A stretch of DNA of 64,000 bases from Devosia aquimaris (GTDB taxonomy: Bacteria; Pseudomonadota; Alphaproteobacteria; Rhizobiales; Devosiaceae). The translations under genes and the position numbers were made by a program. The notes under the pieces are model-generated. The model had not been told where the DNA came from. It worked only from the letters and a program-made list of their open reading frames with translations, and searched no databases. The stretch lies in contig NZ_JAIEZN010000001.1 of assembly GCF_020169335.1 (NCBI RefSeq), forward strand, positions 186,001 to 250,000, in the 5' to 3' direction. This document shows positions 8,593 to 16,838 of the stretch, in pieces. Numbering within the stretch: the stretch's first letter is position 1; every line of letters begins with the position of its first letter.

Positions 8593-9062
8593 CAGGCGCC
8601 GGCCTTGAGCGAGGCGACCATTTGGTCGACGGCGGGGTCCATCTCCCCGCGGTCGCGGGTGGAATATTCCATGCGGAAGGCGGCATAGGTGGTGCCGTCG
8701 CAGAGCAGGATCAGCCGCTGGTAGAGAATGCGGCCACTCTGGGTGCCCGAAAAGCTGGCCCAGCGCGGCGTGCTGGCCTGATAGGTGAGGTTCCAGCCGG
8801 CCTCTCCGGTGTAGCCCATGGCCGCAGCCACTTCGCTTTCAAAGTCCGGCTCCATCAGATTGCCACCCCAGACCAGGAGGTCGATGGGTTTACCGGCTAT
8901 GGCGAAGGTCTGCCCGTCGCCATTGTCGCTCTCGCCCTGGCCGGCAAAGCCGGGCGGGATATCAATACCAAAGCCGAAGCGGGCATTGTCATAATGCAGC
9001 CAGCCCTGGGCCAGGGCCGGGGCGGACATGAGGGCGATCAGGATAAGGACGAGGGCGCGCAT
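8589..9062 (-). CDS. secreted protein of unknown function
   Basis: The 157-residue product has a clean signal peptide (MRALVLILIALMSAPALAQ, cleavage after ALA) and a small mature domain of about 139 residues. I placed the start at 9062 because the signal peptide begins there; the 12 extra upstream codons are not signal-like. The mature part starts with YDNARFGFGIDIPPGF, a beta-strand-rich opening seen in many short periplasmic proteins of Rhizobiales, and contains two cysteines near the C-terminus (ILLCDG and the terminal AGAC) that could pair. No catalytic motif is visible. It ends tail-to-tail with cobO and is 42 bases downstream of the metal exporter gene, in the same orientation. Confidence 0.7.
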   Translation of the reverse strand: MRALVLILIALMSAPALAQGWLHYDNARFGFGIDIPPGFAGQGESDNGDGQTFAIAGKPIDLLVWGGNLMEPDFESEVAAAMGYTGEAGWNLTYQASTPRWASFSGTQSGRILYQRLILLCDGTTYAAFRMEYSTRDRGEMDPAVDQMVASLKAGAC

Positions 9063-9104
9063 GGCGGGGAGTCTGCCAGCGCCCGGTGGCTGAAGCAAGG
9101 CGCC

Positions 9105-10004
9105 TCAGACCACCACGATGCCGGCATGCTTGGCCTTGTTCTCGGGCTCGACATGGATGGTGATCTGCACCTCGCGCACCGCCTCGCGCAGCTTGGCCTC
9201 GATGTCGTCGCAGATGGCATGGGCGGCATCGACCGTCATGGTGCCGGGCACGACCAGATGGAAATCGATGAAGGTCATCCGGCCCGCCTGGCGGGTGCGG
9301 ATGTCATGGGCTTCGATCGCGCCCTCGGCATTGGTGGCGATGACCTCGCGGATGGTCGCCTGCGTGTCCTTGGGCACGGCCACGTCCATCAGCCCGCCGA
9401 CGCTGTCGCGGATGACGCCCCAGCCCGACCACAGGATATTGAGCGCGACAAAGGCCGCCAGGATCGAATCGAGCGGCGCCCAGCCGGTGAGATAGACCAG
9501 CGCCAGGCCGATCAGCACGCCGCCGGTCGAGACCACGTCGGTCATCAGATGCTTGCCATCGGCCTCCAGCGACACCGAGCGCACGCGCCGGCCATAACGG
9601 ATCAACACCAGGGCCCAGACCACATTGATGGCCGTGGCCGCCACGCTGATGGCGATGCCCTGGATGGGTGCATCGGGCAGTTCGGGCGCCATGAAGCCCA
9701 GTACCGCCTCGCGCACGATCAGGATCGCCGCCACGATGATCATGACGCCCACGATGACGGCCGAGAAATACTCGGCCTTGTGGTAGCCATAGGGCAGGGC
9801 GGCATCGGCCGGCTTCTGCGCCAGCCAGACCGCGACCAGGGCGACCAGGGCCGTGACCACATTGACGATGGACTCAAGCGCGTCCGAATACAGCGCCACC
9901 GAGCCGGTGACGCGCCAGGCCAGGATCTTGAGCGCCAGCACGACAACGCTGACCACCAGGCTGGCGGCGGCAATGGTCAACGTCCGTTTTGCGGTGGCGG
10001 TCAT
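9105..10004 (-). CDS. cation diffusion facilitator (CDF) family metal exporter
   Basis: The 299-residue protein has six predicted helices and a C-terminal cytoplasmic domain of about 90 residues. The CDF metal site is visible as SDALES in helix 2 (40-45) and HLMTD in helix 5 (152-156). The pair D41/D45-type and H152/D156 is compatible with Zn, Fe or Mn; specificity cannot be read reliably. The C-terminal domain carries the family pattern DIRTRQAG...DFHLVVPG. The gene lies inside the cobalamin region but reads away from cobE. Two short dyads resembling Fur-family and Irr-type sites lie 70-95 bases before the start, suggesting iron or manganese control. Confidence 0.92.
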   Translation of the reverse strand: MTATAKRTLTIAAASLVVSVVVLALKILAWRVTGSVALYSDALESIVNVVTALVALVAVWLAQKPADAALPYGYHKAEYFSAVIVGVMIIVAAILIVREAVLGFMAPELPDAPIQGIAISVAATAINVVWALVLIRYGRRVRSVSLEADGKHLMTDVVSTGGVLIGLALVYLTGWAPLDSILAAFVALNILWSGWGVIRDSVGGLMDVAVPKDTQATIREVIATNAEGAIEAHDIRTRQAGRMTFIDFHLVVPGTMTVDAAHAICDDIEAKLREAVREVQITIHVEPENKAKHAGIVVV

Positions 10005-10073
10005 GCGCGGGTCCTGCCTTGGTGTAAATAAAGCCCATAGCCGCCGTTGCGCGATGCGACAAGTCCTTGAATT

Positions 10074-10098
10074 TGCAAATCATTTTCAGAAGCATTCT
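10074..10098. promoter_or_regulatory. two overlapping dyads, Fur/Mur-like and Irr (ICE)-like
   Basis: TGCAAATCATTTTCA (10074-10088) is a 15-base palindrome with one mismatched pair, similar in size and composition to alphaproteobacterial Fur/Mur boxes. It abuts AGAA-GCA-TTCT (10088-10098), which has the half-site spacing of the Irr iron control element. They lie 70-95 bases upstream of the metal exporter and also upstream of the divergent cobE leader. This A/T-rich patch stands out from the GC-rich surroundings. The assignment to a regulator is inference. Confidence 0.35.
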
Positions 10099-10157
10099 TA
10101 TCTGCAGCGCATAGGCGCCAACCCATTGATTGACCAAGCGCTTCTGTGCACCTAGAA

Positions 10158-10268
10158 CCGGTTATGCGCAGAGTTCCCACGAAGGAACTGAAACAGAATT
10201 CGGTGCGGTCGACCCAAATCGGGGACCAACTCCGGAGCTGCAACGGTCTTGAGCGAACCTGCCTCTTT
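10158..10268 (+). ncRNA. compact cobalamin-riboswitch-like leader of cobE (candidate)
   Basis: The leader shares an ordered run with the canonical riboswitch at 1391: AAACAGAATTCGGTGCGG then GACCC (10191-10215) matches AAAAGGGAACACGGTGCGG then ACCC; CGGGGACCAACTCCGGAGCTG (10220-10240) matches AGGGGCC..CCGTGGCTG; and GCGAACCTGCC (10253-10263) matches the closing GAGACCTGCC. The B12 box is degenerate (GCTGCAACGGTC instead of CCGCAACTGT) and the peripheral GCCACTGG and GGGAAGG blocks are missing. A GTTCC/GGAAC hairpin lies at 10173-10188. It sits directly before cobE, on the right strand. A shortened AdoCbl-variant aptamer is the best explanation, but the weak B12 box keeps confidence low. Confidence 0.4.
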
Positions 10269-10283
10269 GTCCAAGAGGCGATG

Positions 10284-10730
10284 ATGACGGCTTATTTTGC
10301 GGCACTGCCGCCCCGCACCGACAGGATCGTGGCCGGAATCGGCTTCGCCTCGGCTGTCCGCAGCGACGAGCTGGTCGCGCTGGTCACCGCGTGCCTCAGC
10401 GAAGCCGGTATGACGCCTGATCAACTGACTGCCATTGCCACCCATGTCCGCAAGCAGGGCGCGTCCCAACTGGCCGCGCTGGCCGCGCATTTCGATGTGC
10501 CGCTGCGTTTGCTGACCGATGATGATCTGTCGGGCGATGTGCCCGGCGTCGCTGAAGCCGTGGCCGCCGAAGCGGGCACGCTGGTGCTGCCCAAGCGCAA
10601 GTCGGCACTGGCCACCTGCGCCCTGGCGCGCTGCGCGCCGGATTTTGCGGTGACGCGTTTCGGTCAGCCCGCTGCGCTGAGCCGGGCGACGGCGGCGTCG
10701 ACACTGTCGACCTCGATCGCCGGGCCATAG
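10284..10730 (+). CDS. cobE: CobE, cobalamin biosynthesis protein (CbiG C-terminal domain family)
   Basis: The 148-residue product matches CobE, equivalent to the C-terminal domain of CbiG: IVAGIGFASAVRSDEL near the N-terminus, the central ATHVRKQGASQLAALAAHF, VPGVAEAVAAEAG, and a C-terminal KSALATCALAR block. CobE is needed for cobalamin synthesis in Pseudomonas denitrificans, but its reaction is not settled. Two adjacent ATGs occur; I take the second, five bases after AGAGG (10274-10278). The frame stays open upstream through the leader, but no family sequence is there. Its 3' end overlaps the convergent cobK by 67 bases, and the last 20 residues are poorly conserved. Confidence 0.88.
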   Translation: MTAYFAALPPRTDRIVAGIGFASAVRSDELVALVTACLSEAGMTPDQLTAIATHVRKQGASQLAALAAHFDVPLRLLTDDDLSGDVPGVAEAVAAEAGTLVLPKRKSALATCALARCAPDFAVTRFGQPAALSRATAASTLSTSIAGP

Positions 10731-11392
10731 ACGGGGCGCGCAATCATGATGACCTTGACCCCCAGCCGCATGGCCGCGTCCAGCTTTGCCGCCGTCTGTC
10801 CACCACCGGAATTCTTGGTGACCAGATGAGTGATTCGCTCGCCATCCATCAGCGCGATCTCGTCGGCCAGCCCATAGGGTGGGCGGCTCTGCAGCAGGCG
10901 CGCGTGCGGCGGGATGGCAAGGGCCGGGGTCTCGATCAGCCGCACTATGAACTGGCAATCTTCGCGCGCAAGGAACTGCTCGAGCCCGGCATGGCCGGTG
11001 GTGAGCAGCACGCGGGCGCCTGGTGGCAGGCAGGCGGCCGCCTCGCTGGTTGTTTCGACATGGGTCCAATTGGCGCCATCGGGCGGCGTCCAGGCCGGAC
11101 GCAGAATGCGCAACAGGGGCACGCCGGTTTCGCGCGAGGCCGCCACGGCATTGAGCGAGATCTGCCCGGCATAGGGATGGGTGGCATCGACCAGCCAATC
11201 GACCGCGCCGGCGCGCAGCGTCGCCGCGAGGCCAGCAACGCCGCCGAAGCCGCCGATGCGCACTTCGCCGGGCGGCAGGAGAGGCGACTGCGTGCGTCCG
11301 GCCAGCGACGTGGTGACCGCGTGGCCCTGCGCCACCAGGCGTTCTGCCAGGTCGCGCGCTTCCGCGGTGCCGCCCAGGATCAGGATGTTCAT
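10664..11392 (-). CDS. cobK: precorrin-6A reductase CobK
   Basis: The 242-residue protein has the CobK/CbiJ signature: a nucleotide-binding start MNILILGGTAEARDLAERL, the conserved DATHPYAGQISLNA (about 72-85), PLLRILRPAW, and a C-terminal LVTKNSGGGQTAAKLDAA block. It reduces precorrin-6A to dihydroprecorrin-6B with NADPH in the aerobic route. The start at 11392 is chosen because the family begins at this Met; a GGAGG lies about 12 bases upstream. It is on the opposite strand from cobE and cobA. The 3' end overlaps cobE, and the 107-base gap to cobA holds back-to-back start regions. Confidence 0.95.
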   Translation of the reverse strand: MNILILGGTAEARDLAERLVAQGHAVTTSLAGRTQSPLLPPGEVRIGGFGGVAGLAATLRAGAVDWLVDATHPYAGQISLNAVAASRETGVPLLRILRPAWTPPDGANWTHVETTSEAAACLPPGARVLLTTGHAGLEQFLAREDCQFIVRLIETPALAIPPHARLLQSRPPYGLADEIALMDGERITHLVTKNSGGGQTAAKLDAAMRLGVKVIMIARPVYGPAIEVDSVDAAVARLSAAG

Positions 11393-11499
11393 CGTCGCAA
11401 CGGGCCTCCCCATGCGAACTGTGCCCGTTCGGGCCGGGCCTCACAAGCGCACAAAGGTCGCGGCCTCGTGCGCGCCGCCAGCTTCATGGAGCAGCGCTG

Positions 11500-12336
11500 A
11501 TGTTTGGCTGGATCCGCAAACCGCGTCGCAAGGGCCATTTCGCTGCGCTCGACCATGCCGATTTTCCGCAGCTCGAGCCCGGCACGGTCTGGCTGGTGGG
11601 GGCCGGGCCGGGCGGCCCGGGCCTTGTCTCACTACTGGCCTTTTCGGGCATCGGTCAGGCCGATGTGATCGTGCATGACGCGCTGGTCTCGTCCGAGCTT
11701 CTGGCCATGGCGCCGCCCCATGCCGAGCGCATCTTTGCCGGCAAGCGCGGCGGCAAGCCGTCGCCCAAGCAGGCCGATATTTCGCTGCAACTGATTGCCC
11801 TGGCCAAGGCCGGCAAGCGTGTGCTGCGCCTCAAGGGCGGCGACCCCTATATGTTCGGTCGCGGCGGCGAGGAGGCCGGGGCATTGCACCGCGCCGGGAT
11901 AAAATTCCGCATCGTGCCGGGCATTTCCTCCGGGCTGGGTGGCCTGGCCTATGCCGGCATTCCCATCACCCATCGCGACACCAATCATGCGGTGATGTTT
12001 CTCACCGGGCACGATGAATCCGGCGCCGTGCCGCAGGGCGTCGACTGGCCGGCGGTGGCCCAGGCAGCGCCTGTGCTGGTGATGTTCATGGCCGTCAAGC
12101 ATCTGGGCGCCATTGCCGGTCGGCTGCTGGCCGCCGGGCGGGACCCGAATGAACGCCTCGCCATTGTCTCCCATGCTGCCAGCCCGCAGCAGCGCGTCAT
12201 CGAGACCACACTGGGCCAAGCCGCCGCGCTGACCGATGTGCCAACGCCCGCCATTGTCGTGCTGGGGCCGGTGAGCGCCTATCGCGAGAGCCTCGACTGG
12301 TATGTCGGCCAGGCCCGGGAGCATGTGTTTGGCTAA
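11500..12336 (+). CDS. cobA: uroporphyrinogen-III C-methyltransferase CobA
   Basis: The 278-residue SAM-dependent enzyme makes precorrin-2 from uroporphyrinogen III. Family motifs are complete: VGAGPGGPGLVSLLA (33-47), VIVHDALVS, KRGGKPSPKQ, LKGGDPYMFGRGGEEA (about 110-125), VPGISSGLGGLAYAGIP and THRD. An extra 28 residues at the N-terminus (basic, RKPRRKG) precede the usual start; a GGAG eight bases upstream of 11500 supports the long form, though a shorter start cannot be excluded. There is no siroheme synthase (CysG) fusion. First gene of cobA-cobB-cobQ-cobD; its stop lies within the start of cobB. Confidence 0.96.
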   Translation: MFGWIRKPRRKGHFAALDHADFPQLEPGTVWLVGAGPGGPGLVSLLAFSGIGQADVIVHDALVSSELLAMAPPHAERIFAGKRGGKPSPKQADISLQLIALAKAGKRVLRLKGGDPYMFGRGGEEAGALHRAGIKFRIVPGISSGLGGLAYAGIPITHRDTNHAVMFLTGHDESGAVPQGVDWPAVAQAAPVLVMFMAVKHLGAIAGRLLAAGRDPNERLAIVSHAASPQQRVIETTLGQAAALTDVPTPAIVVLGPVSAYRESLDWYVGQAREHVFG

Positions 12337-13618
12337 GGGCCTGGTTATCGGCGCGCCGCGCTCGGGCTCGGGCAAGACGGTGATTACCCTGGGCCTGCTC
12401 GCGGCCTTGCGGCGCCGTGGCGTGGTGGTGGCGCCGGCCAAGACCGGGCCGGACTATATCGACCCCGCCTTTCTCGGTCGTGCGGCAATGCGCGAAGCGG
12501 TCAACCTCGACCCCTGGTCGATGGCGCCCGAACGACTGCGTCAGCTCGCCGGCACACAGGCCACGGGCGCAGACCTGCTGCTGATCGAGGGCGTGATGGG
12601 CCTGTTTGATGGCGCAGCGGACGGGCAGGGCTCGACCGCTGACCTTGCTGAAAAGCTGGGCCTGCCGGTGGTGCTTGTGGTCGATGCCGACCGGCAGAGC
12701 CAATCCATTGCGCCGCTGGTGGCCGGGTTTGCCCATTGGCGCGCCGGCGTGCGTGTGGCTGGCGTGATCCTCAATCGCGTCGCGTCGGCCAAGCATGAGC
12801 GCATGCTGGTCGAGGCGCTGGCGGCCACCGGCATCACCTGTCTGGGCGCCATCCCGCGCAATGCGGCACTCGTGGTGCCCGAGCGGCATCTGGGCCTGGT
12901 GCTGCCAGGTGAAGTGGGGGCCTTTGAGGCTTTTCTCGACGAAGCGGCCGGAGCCACGGGCCGCTTCATTGACCTCGATGCGCTCTTGGCCCTGGCCATG
13001 CCGCTGGGAGACAGCGCCGCTGGCCCAGCGCCACTGGCGCCACTGGGCCAGCATATTGCCATTGCCCGCGACGATGCCTTTGCCTTTGCCTATCCGCATC
13101 TGCTCGATGGCTGGCGGGCCATGGGCGCGCAGGTGACGCCATTTTCGCCGCTGCGCGACGAGGCGCCGGACGCCAGCGCCGATGCGGTGTTTCTGCCCGG
13201 CGGCTATCCCGAGCTGCATGGGGCCACCCTGGCGAATGCCGCGACGTTCAAGACCGGGCTGCTGGCGGCGCGGGAGCGTGGTGCGCTGATCTATGGCGAA
13301 TGCGGGGGCTTCATGGTGCTGGGCGACGCGCTGGTCGACAAGGCGGGAGAGAGCCACGCCATGACGGGGCTCTTGCCGCTGACCACCCGCATCGACCGGC
13401 CCAAGCGCGTGCTCGGCTATCGCCGGCTGTTGCAGGCAGGCGATCTGCCCTGGCCGGCGCGGCTCAATGGCCATGAGTTCCATTATTCCTCGGCACGCCA
13501 GAGCCGGCTGGAGCCGCTGTTTGCCGCCACCGATGCGCGTGGCGAGGCCCTGCCGGACATGGGCGCGGTGATCGGGCGCGTCATGGGCTCTTACGCCCAT
13601 GTGATCGATGCGGCATAA
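12323..13618 (+). CDS. cobB: hydrogenobyrinic acid a,c-diamide synthase CobB
   Basis: The 431-residue ATP- and glutamine-dependent amidase acts on the a and c side chains of the corrin ring. An N-terminal dethiobiotin-synthetase-like domain begins [10 protein letters not shown] (10-19), with [10 protein letters not shown] and [11 protein letters not shown] following. A C-terminal class I glutaminase domain carries [11 protein letters not shown], the nucleophile Cys in GECGGFM (about residue 327) and SYAHV near the end. An alternative TTG start at 12329 sits at a better distance from GGGAG. Either start overlaps the end of cobA, so the two are coupled. cobQ begins eight bases after the stop. 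Confidence 0.95.
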   Translation: MCLAKGLVIGAPRSGSGKTVITLGLLAALRRRGVVVAPAKTGPDYIDPAFLGRAAMREAVNLDPWSMAPERLRQLAGTQATGADLLLIEGVMGLFDGAADGQGSTADLAEKLGLPVVLVVDADRQSQSIAPLVAGFAHWRAGVRVAGVILNRVASAKHERMLVEALAATGITCLGAIPRNAALVVPERHLGLVLPGEVGAFEAFLDEAAGATGRFIDLDALLALAMPLGDSAAGPAPLAPLGQHIAIARDDAFAFAYPHLLDGWRAMGAQVTPFSPLRDEAPDASADAVFLPGGYPELHGATLANAATFKTGLLAARERGALIYGECGGFMVLGDALVDKAGESHAMTGLLPLTTRIDRPKRVLGYRRLLQAGDLPWPARLNGHEFHYSSARQSRLEPLFAATDARGEALPDMGAVIGRVMGSYAHVIDAA

Positions 13619-13625
13619 GCAGGCC

Positions 13626-15092
13626 ATGACACGCGCTTTGATGTTCATGGGCACTGGCTCGGATGTGGGCAAATCCCTGCTGGTGGCGGGGCTGTGCCGG
13701 GCGCTCGCCAATCGCGGGCTCCGCGTCGCGCCGTTCAAGCCGCAGAACATGAGCAACAATGCCGCCGTGACAGAAGATGGCGGCGAGATCGGCCGGGCCC
13801 AGGCGCTGCAGGCGCGGGCGGCGCGCCGCGCACCGGTGACGGCGATGAACCCCGTGCTGCTCAAGCCCGAGCTGGAAACCGGCTCGCAGGTAGTGGTGCG
13901 CGGCCAGCGCCGCGCCTCGATGAGTGCGCGCAGCTATTGGGCCGAGCGCGGGCAACTCATGCCTGAAGTGCTGGCGGCCTTTCGCGAGCTGGCGGACGAG
14001 GTCGATGTCGTGCTGGTCGAGGGCGCGGGGAGCGCCTCCGAGGTCAATCTGCGCCACAATGACATTGCCAATTTCGGCTTTGCCCAGGCGGCCGGCGTGC
14101 CGGTGGTGCTGGTGGGTGATATCGAACGCGGCGGGGTGATTGCGTCCATTGCCGGCACGTTCGCTGTGATCGACCCCGCCGATGCCGCGCTGATCCGCGC
14201 CAGTCTCATCAACAAATTCCAGGGCGATCCAACCCTGTTTGCCGATGGCATCGCCTTTCTGGCGCAGCGCACGGGCGTGCCGTGCCTGGGGCCGGTGCCG
14301 TGGTTTGCCGATGCGGCGCGCCTGCCAGCCGAGGATGTGCTGGGGCTCAAGGGCAGTATCGGCGCCCGGGACGGCGGCTATGTGATTGCCGTGCCGCAGC
14401 TGCCGCGCATCGCCAATTTCGACGATCTCGATCCGCTGCGCGCCGAACCGGGCGTCACGGTGGTGCTGGTGCAGCCCGGCGAGGCCATGCCGCGCCAGGC
14501 CGATCTCATCATCCTGCCCGGCTCCAAGGCGACGCGGGGGGACCTCGCCGCGCTGCGCGCCAATGGCTGGGACATCGATATCGCGGCCCATCACCGCGCC
14601 GGTGGGCAGGTGCTGGGCATTTGCGGCGGCTACCAGATGCTGGGCAAGTCCATCGCCGACCCGGAGGGGCTCGAAGGCGCGCCCGGCGTGTCGGAAGGCC
14701 TAGGCCTGCTCGATGTTGCGACGGTGCTGACGCCGGTCAAGCAATTGCGGGTCGAGGCGGCGACCCATGTTGCAACGGGCATGGCGATCAGCGGCTATCA
14801 CATGCATATGGGCGTGACCGAGGGACCCGATCGCCAGCGGCCCTTTGCTCATGTGTCCGGAGTACCCGAGGGCGCGATCAGCGCCGATGGTCGCGTCGCC
14901 GGCACCTATTTGCACGGGCTGTTCGCGGCCGATGGCTTCCGCCGGGCGCTGCTGGGCCATGTCGCCAGCCCCGATCTGGCCTATGAGGCGGGCATCGAGG
15001 CGGTGCTCGATGCACTGGCCGCCCATCTCGAGACCCATCTTGATATCGATGCCCTGCTCGGGCTCGCCGAACCGGTGAGATCGCACCCATGA
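13626..15092 (+). CDS. cobQ: cobyric acid synthase CobQ
   Basis: The 488-residue enzyme amidates the b, d, e and g side chains of adenosylcobyrinic a,c-diamide. The N-terminal ATPase domain has [12 protein letters not shown] (8-19) and the diagnostic [11 protein letters not shown]; the C-terminal triad-type glutaminase domain has [11 protein letters not shown], the nucleophile Cys in [11 protein letters not shown] (about 334) and HGLF near residue 429. Start: the Met at 13626 begins the family sequence; an in-frame upstream ATG at 13608 would overlap cobB. The TGA overlaps the ATG of cobD by four bases. Confidence 0.96.
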   Translation: MTRALMFMGTGSDVGKSLLVAGLCRALANRGLRVAPFKPQNMSNNAAVTEDGGEIGRAQALQARAARRAPVTAMNPVLLKPELETGSQVVVRGQRRASMSARSYWAERGQLMPEVLAAFRELADEVDVVLVEGAGSASEVNLRHNDIANFGFAQAAGVPVVLVGDIERGGVIASIAGTFAVIDPADAALIRASLINKFQGDPTLFADGIAFLAQRTGVPCLGPVPWFADAARLPAEDVLGLKGSIGARDGGYVIAVPQLPRIANFDDLDPLRAEPGVTVVLVQPGEAMPRQADLIILPGSKATRGDLAALRANGWDIDIAAHHRAGGQVLGICGGYQMLGKSIADPEGLEGAPGVSEGLGLLDVATVLTPVKQLRVEAATHVATGMAISGYHMHMGVTEGPDRQRPFAHVSGVPEGAISADGRVAGTYLHGLFAADGFRRALLGHVASPDLAYEAGIEAVLDALAAHLETHLDIDALLGLAEPVRSHP

Positions 15093-16054
15093 CCGCGCTG
15101 ATTGCGCCTTTCGCCCTGCTGCTCGAACGTGTGCTGGGCTATTCCCCCCAACTGGTGGCGGCCATTGGCCACCCGGTGATGTGGTTCGGCAAGGTGATCG
15201 ACTATCTCGAAACCCGCCTCAACACGCCGACGCGCAGCCCCGTGCAGCGGCGCCAGGCCGGCATTGTTGCCCATGGCCTGCTGTTGGCGCTGGTGCTGGT
15301 GGTGAGCGTGATGGTGCAGCAGGCGGTGCGGGCCTTTCCGGGCGGGATTGTCTTTGAAATCCTGCTGGCGACGCCGTTCCTCGCGCAAAAGGAACTGGGC
15401 CGGGCTGTGCAGGCGGTGGCGCTGGCCTTGCGGACCTCGCTGGACGCCGGGCGCGAGTCGGTGAGCCATATCGTGGGGCGCGATACCCAGGCGCTCGACG
15501 AGGCCGGCGTGTCCCGCGCTGCCATCGAGACCCTGGCCGAGAGCACCTGCGATGGCGTGGTCGCGCCCTGGTTCTGGCTGGTGATCTTCGGCCTGCCGGG
15601 CATCGCGCTCTACAAGGCCATCAACACCGCCGATTCCATGATCGGGCACCGCAACGACCGCTATATCGACTATGGCTGGGCGGCGGCAAAGCTCGACGAT
15701 CTCGCCAACTGGATCCCGGCGCGGTTGAGCGCCGTGCTGATCACGGCGGCCTGTTTCATCACCCCCCATGCCAGCCCGTCGGCCGCCTGGGCCATGGCGC
15801 GCCGCGATGCGCGCAAGCATGCCTCGCCCAATTCCGGCTGGCCGGAAGCCAGCTTTGCCGGGGCGCTGGGCTTTCGCCTCGGTGGTCCGCGCAGCTACGA
15901 CGGCGAGATGGTCGATCTCCCCAGCTTCGGCGATGGCAAATCCGCGCTGGCCGGCAGCGACATCCTGCGCGCGCTGGGGCTCTATCGCGCAACGCTCAAT
16001 GTGCTGCTCGGCGTCAGCGCGGTGCTGGCGCTCTTGCTGTGGCGCGCCGGTTAG
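15089..16054 (+). CDS. cobD: adenosylcobinamide-phosphate synthase CobD (CbiB)
   Basis: The 321-residue membrane protein attaches the aminopropanol arm (or its phosphate) to adenosylcobyric acid. CbiB family signatures include [14 protein letters not shown] (28-41), [30 protein letters not shown] and [18 protein letters not shown] (about 175-192), with several hydrophobic helices between them. It is coupled to cobQ by a four-base overlap and is the last gene of the cobA operon. The convergent cobU ends 40 bases downstream. Confidence 0.96.
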   Translation: MTALIAPFALLLERVLGYSPQLVAAIGHPVMWFGKVIDYLETRLNTPTRSPVQRRQAGIVAHGLLLALVLVVSVMVQQAVRAFPGGIVFEILLATPFLAQKELGRAVQAVALALRTSLDAGRESVSHIVGRDTQALDEAGVSRAAIETLAESTCDGVVAPWFWLVIFGLPGIALYKAINTADSMIGHRNDRYIDYGWAAAKLDDLANWIPARLSAVLITAACFITPHASPSAAWAMARRDARKHASPNSGWPEASFAGALGFRLGGPRSYDGEMVDLPSFGDGKSALAGSDILRALGLYRATLNVLLGVSAVLALLLWRAG

Positions 16055-16093
16055 CCTGAACGCGAGCGTGGGCCGACTCTTGGGCCAACTGGC

Positions 16094-16630
16094 TCACGCC
16101 TGGTGCAGCCGCCGTTCGCCCTTGAGCCTCATGGGCAGGCCGGCGACGACGAAATAGACGTCGTCGCACAGCTCGGCCAGGCGCTGGTGGGCACTGCCGG
16201 CCAGGTCGCGGAAGGTGCGGGCCATGGCATTGTCGGGCACGATCCCGAGGCCCACTTCATTGCTGACCAGGATGATGCGGCAATCCTCGATCTGCTCGAG
16301 CGTGGTGCCCAGCGCCTCGACATGGTCGGCGACGTCGTGATTGCCGATCAGCAAATTGGTGATCCACAGCGTGAGGCAATCGACCAGGATCACATCATGG
16401 TGTGGGGCGGCCTTGATGAGGGCGCGCGAAAGCTCCAGCGGCTCCTCGATGGTGGTGAAGCGCCCGGCGCGGCCTGCCTTGTGGCTGGCGACCCGGTCGC
16501 GCATCTCGGCGTCGAGCGCCTCGGCCGTGGCCAGATAGGCCGGTTTGTTGCTGCCGCGCAGCGCCAGATTCTCGGCAAAGGCTGTCTTTCCCGACCGGGC
16601 GCCGCCCAGCACAAGCACATGTCGTGTCAT
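16094..16630 (-). CDS. cobU: adenosylcobinamide kinase / cobinamide-phosphate guanylyltransferase
   Basis: The 178-residue bifunctional CobU/CobP enzyme phosphorylates adenosylcobinamide and then adds GMP. The P-loop GGARSGKT (9-16), CLTLWITNLL and the signature VSNEVGLGIVPDN (about 120-132) are all present. The start at 16630 follows GGGAAGAG; the longer frame upstream lacks family sequence. It is convergent with cobD. The next steps, cobS (CobV) and cobT (CobU of P. denitrificans), are not in the window. Confidence 0.96.
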   Translation of the reverse strand: MTRHVLVLGGARSGKTAFAENLALRGSNKPAYLATAEALDAEMRDRVASHKAGRAGRFTTIEEPLELSRALIKAAPHHDVILVDCLTLWITNLLIGNHDVADHVEALGTTLEQIEDCRIILVSNEVGLGIVPDNAMARTFRDLAGSAHQRLAELCDDVYFVVAGLPMRLKGERRLHQA

Positions 16631-16838
16631 GATCTCTTCCCTCTTCGATCGCGGGCAACACAGGGTCCGCCGTCCCTGTCCGCCCCCTGTTGTGCAGCAA
16701 GCAGGCAAGCCATGCAAACCTGCCTATTGGCGTGGACATTTTGTGGCTTATCCTACTTTCGTCTTATCGGCTTTCGCACTATGGTCCGCCGCAAAACCAG
16801 CTCCTAGAATCCTTGTTTCCGATCCGGAGAATCCGAGC

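Noticed and set aside
8622-10031. 469-codon plus-strand frame opposite the secreted protein and the CDF exporter
   Set aside because: The minus-strand genes have a clean signal peptide and complete CDF motifs; the plus frame shows no structure.
10826-11500. 224-codon plus-strand frame ending with TGA on the cobA ATG, suggesting a coupled upstream gene
   Set aside because: Almost all of it is antisense to cobK and it has no family motif; the stop-start overlap with cobA is coincidental.
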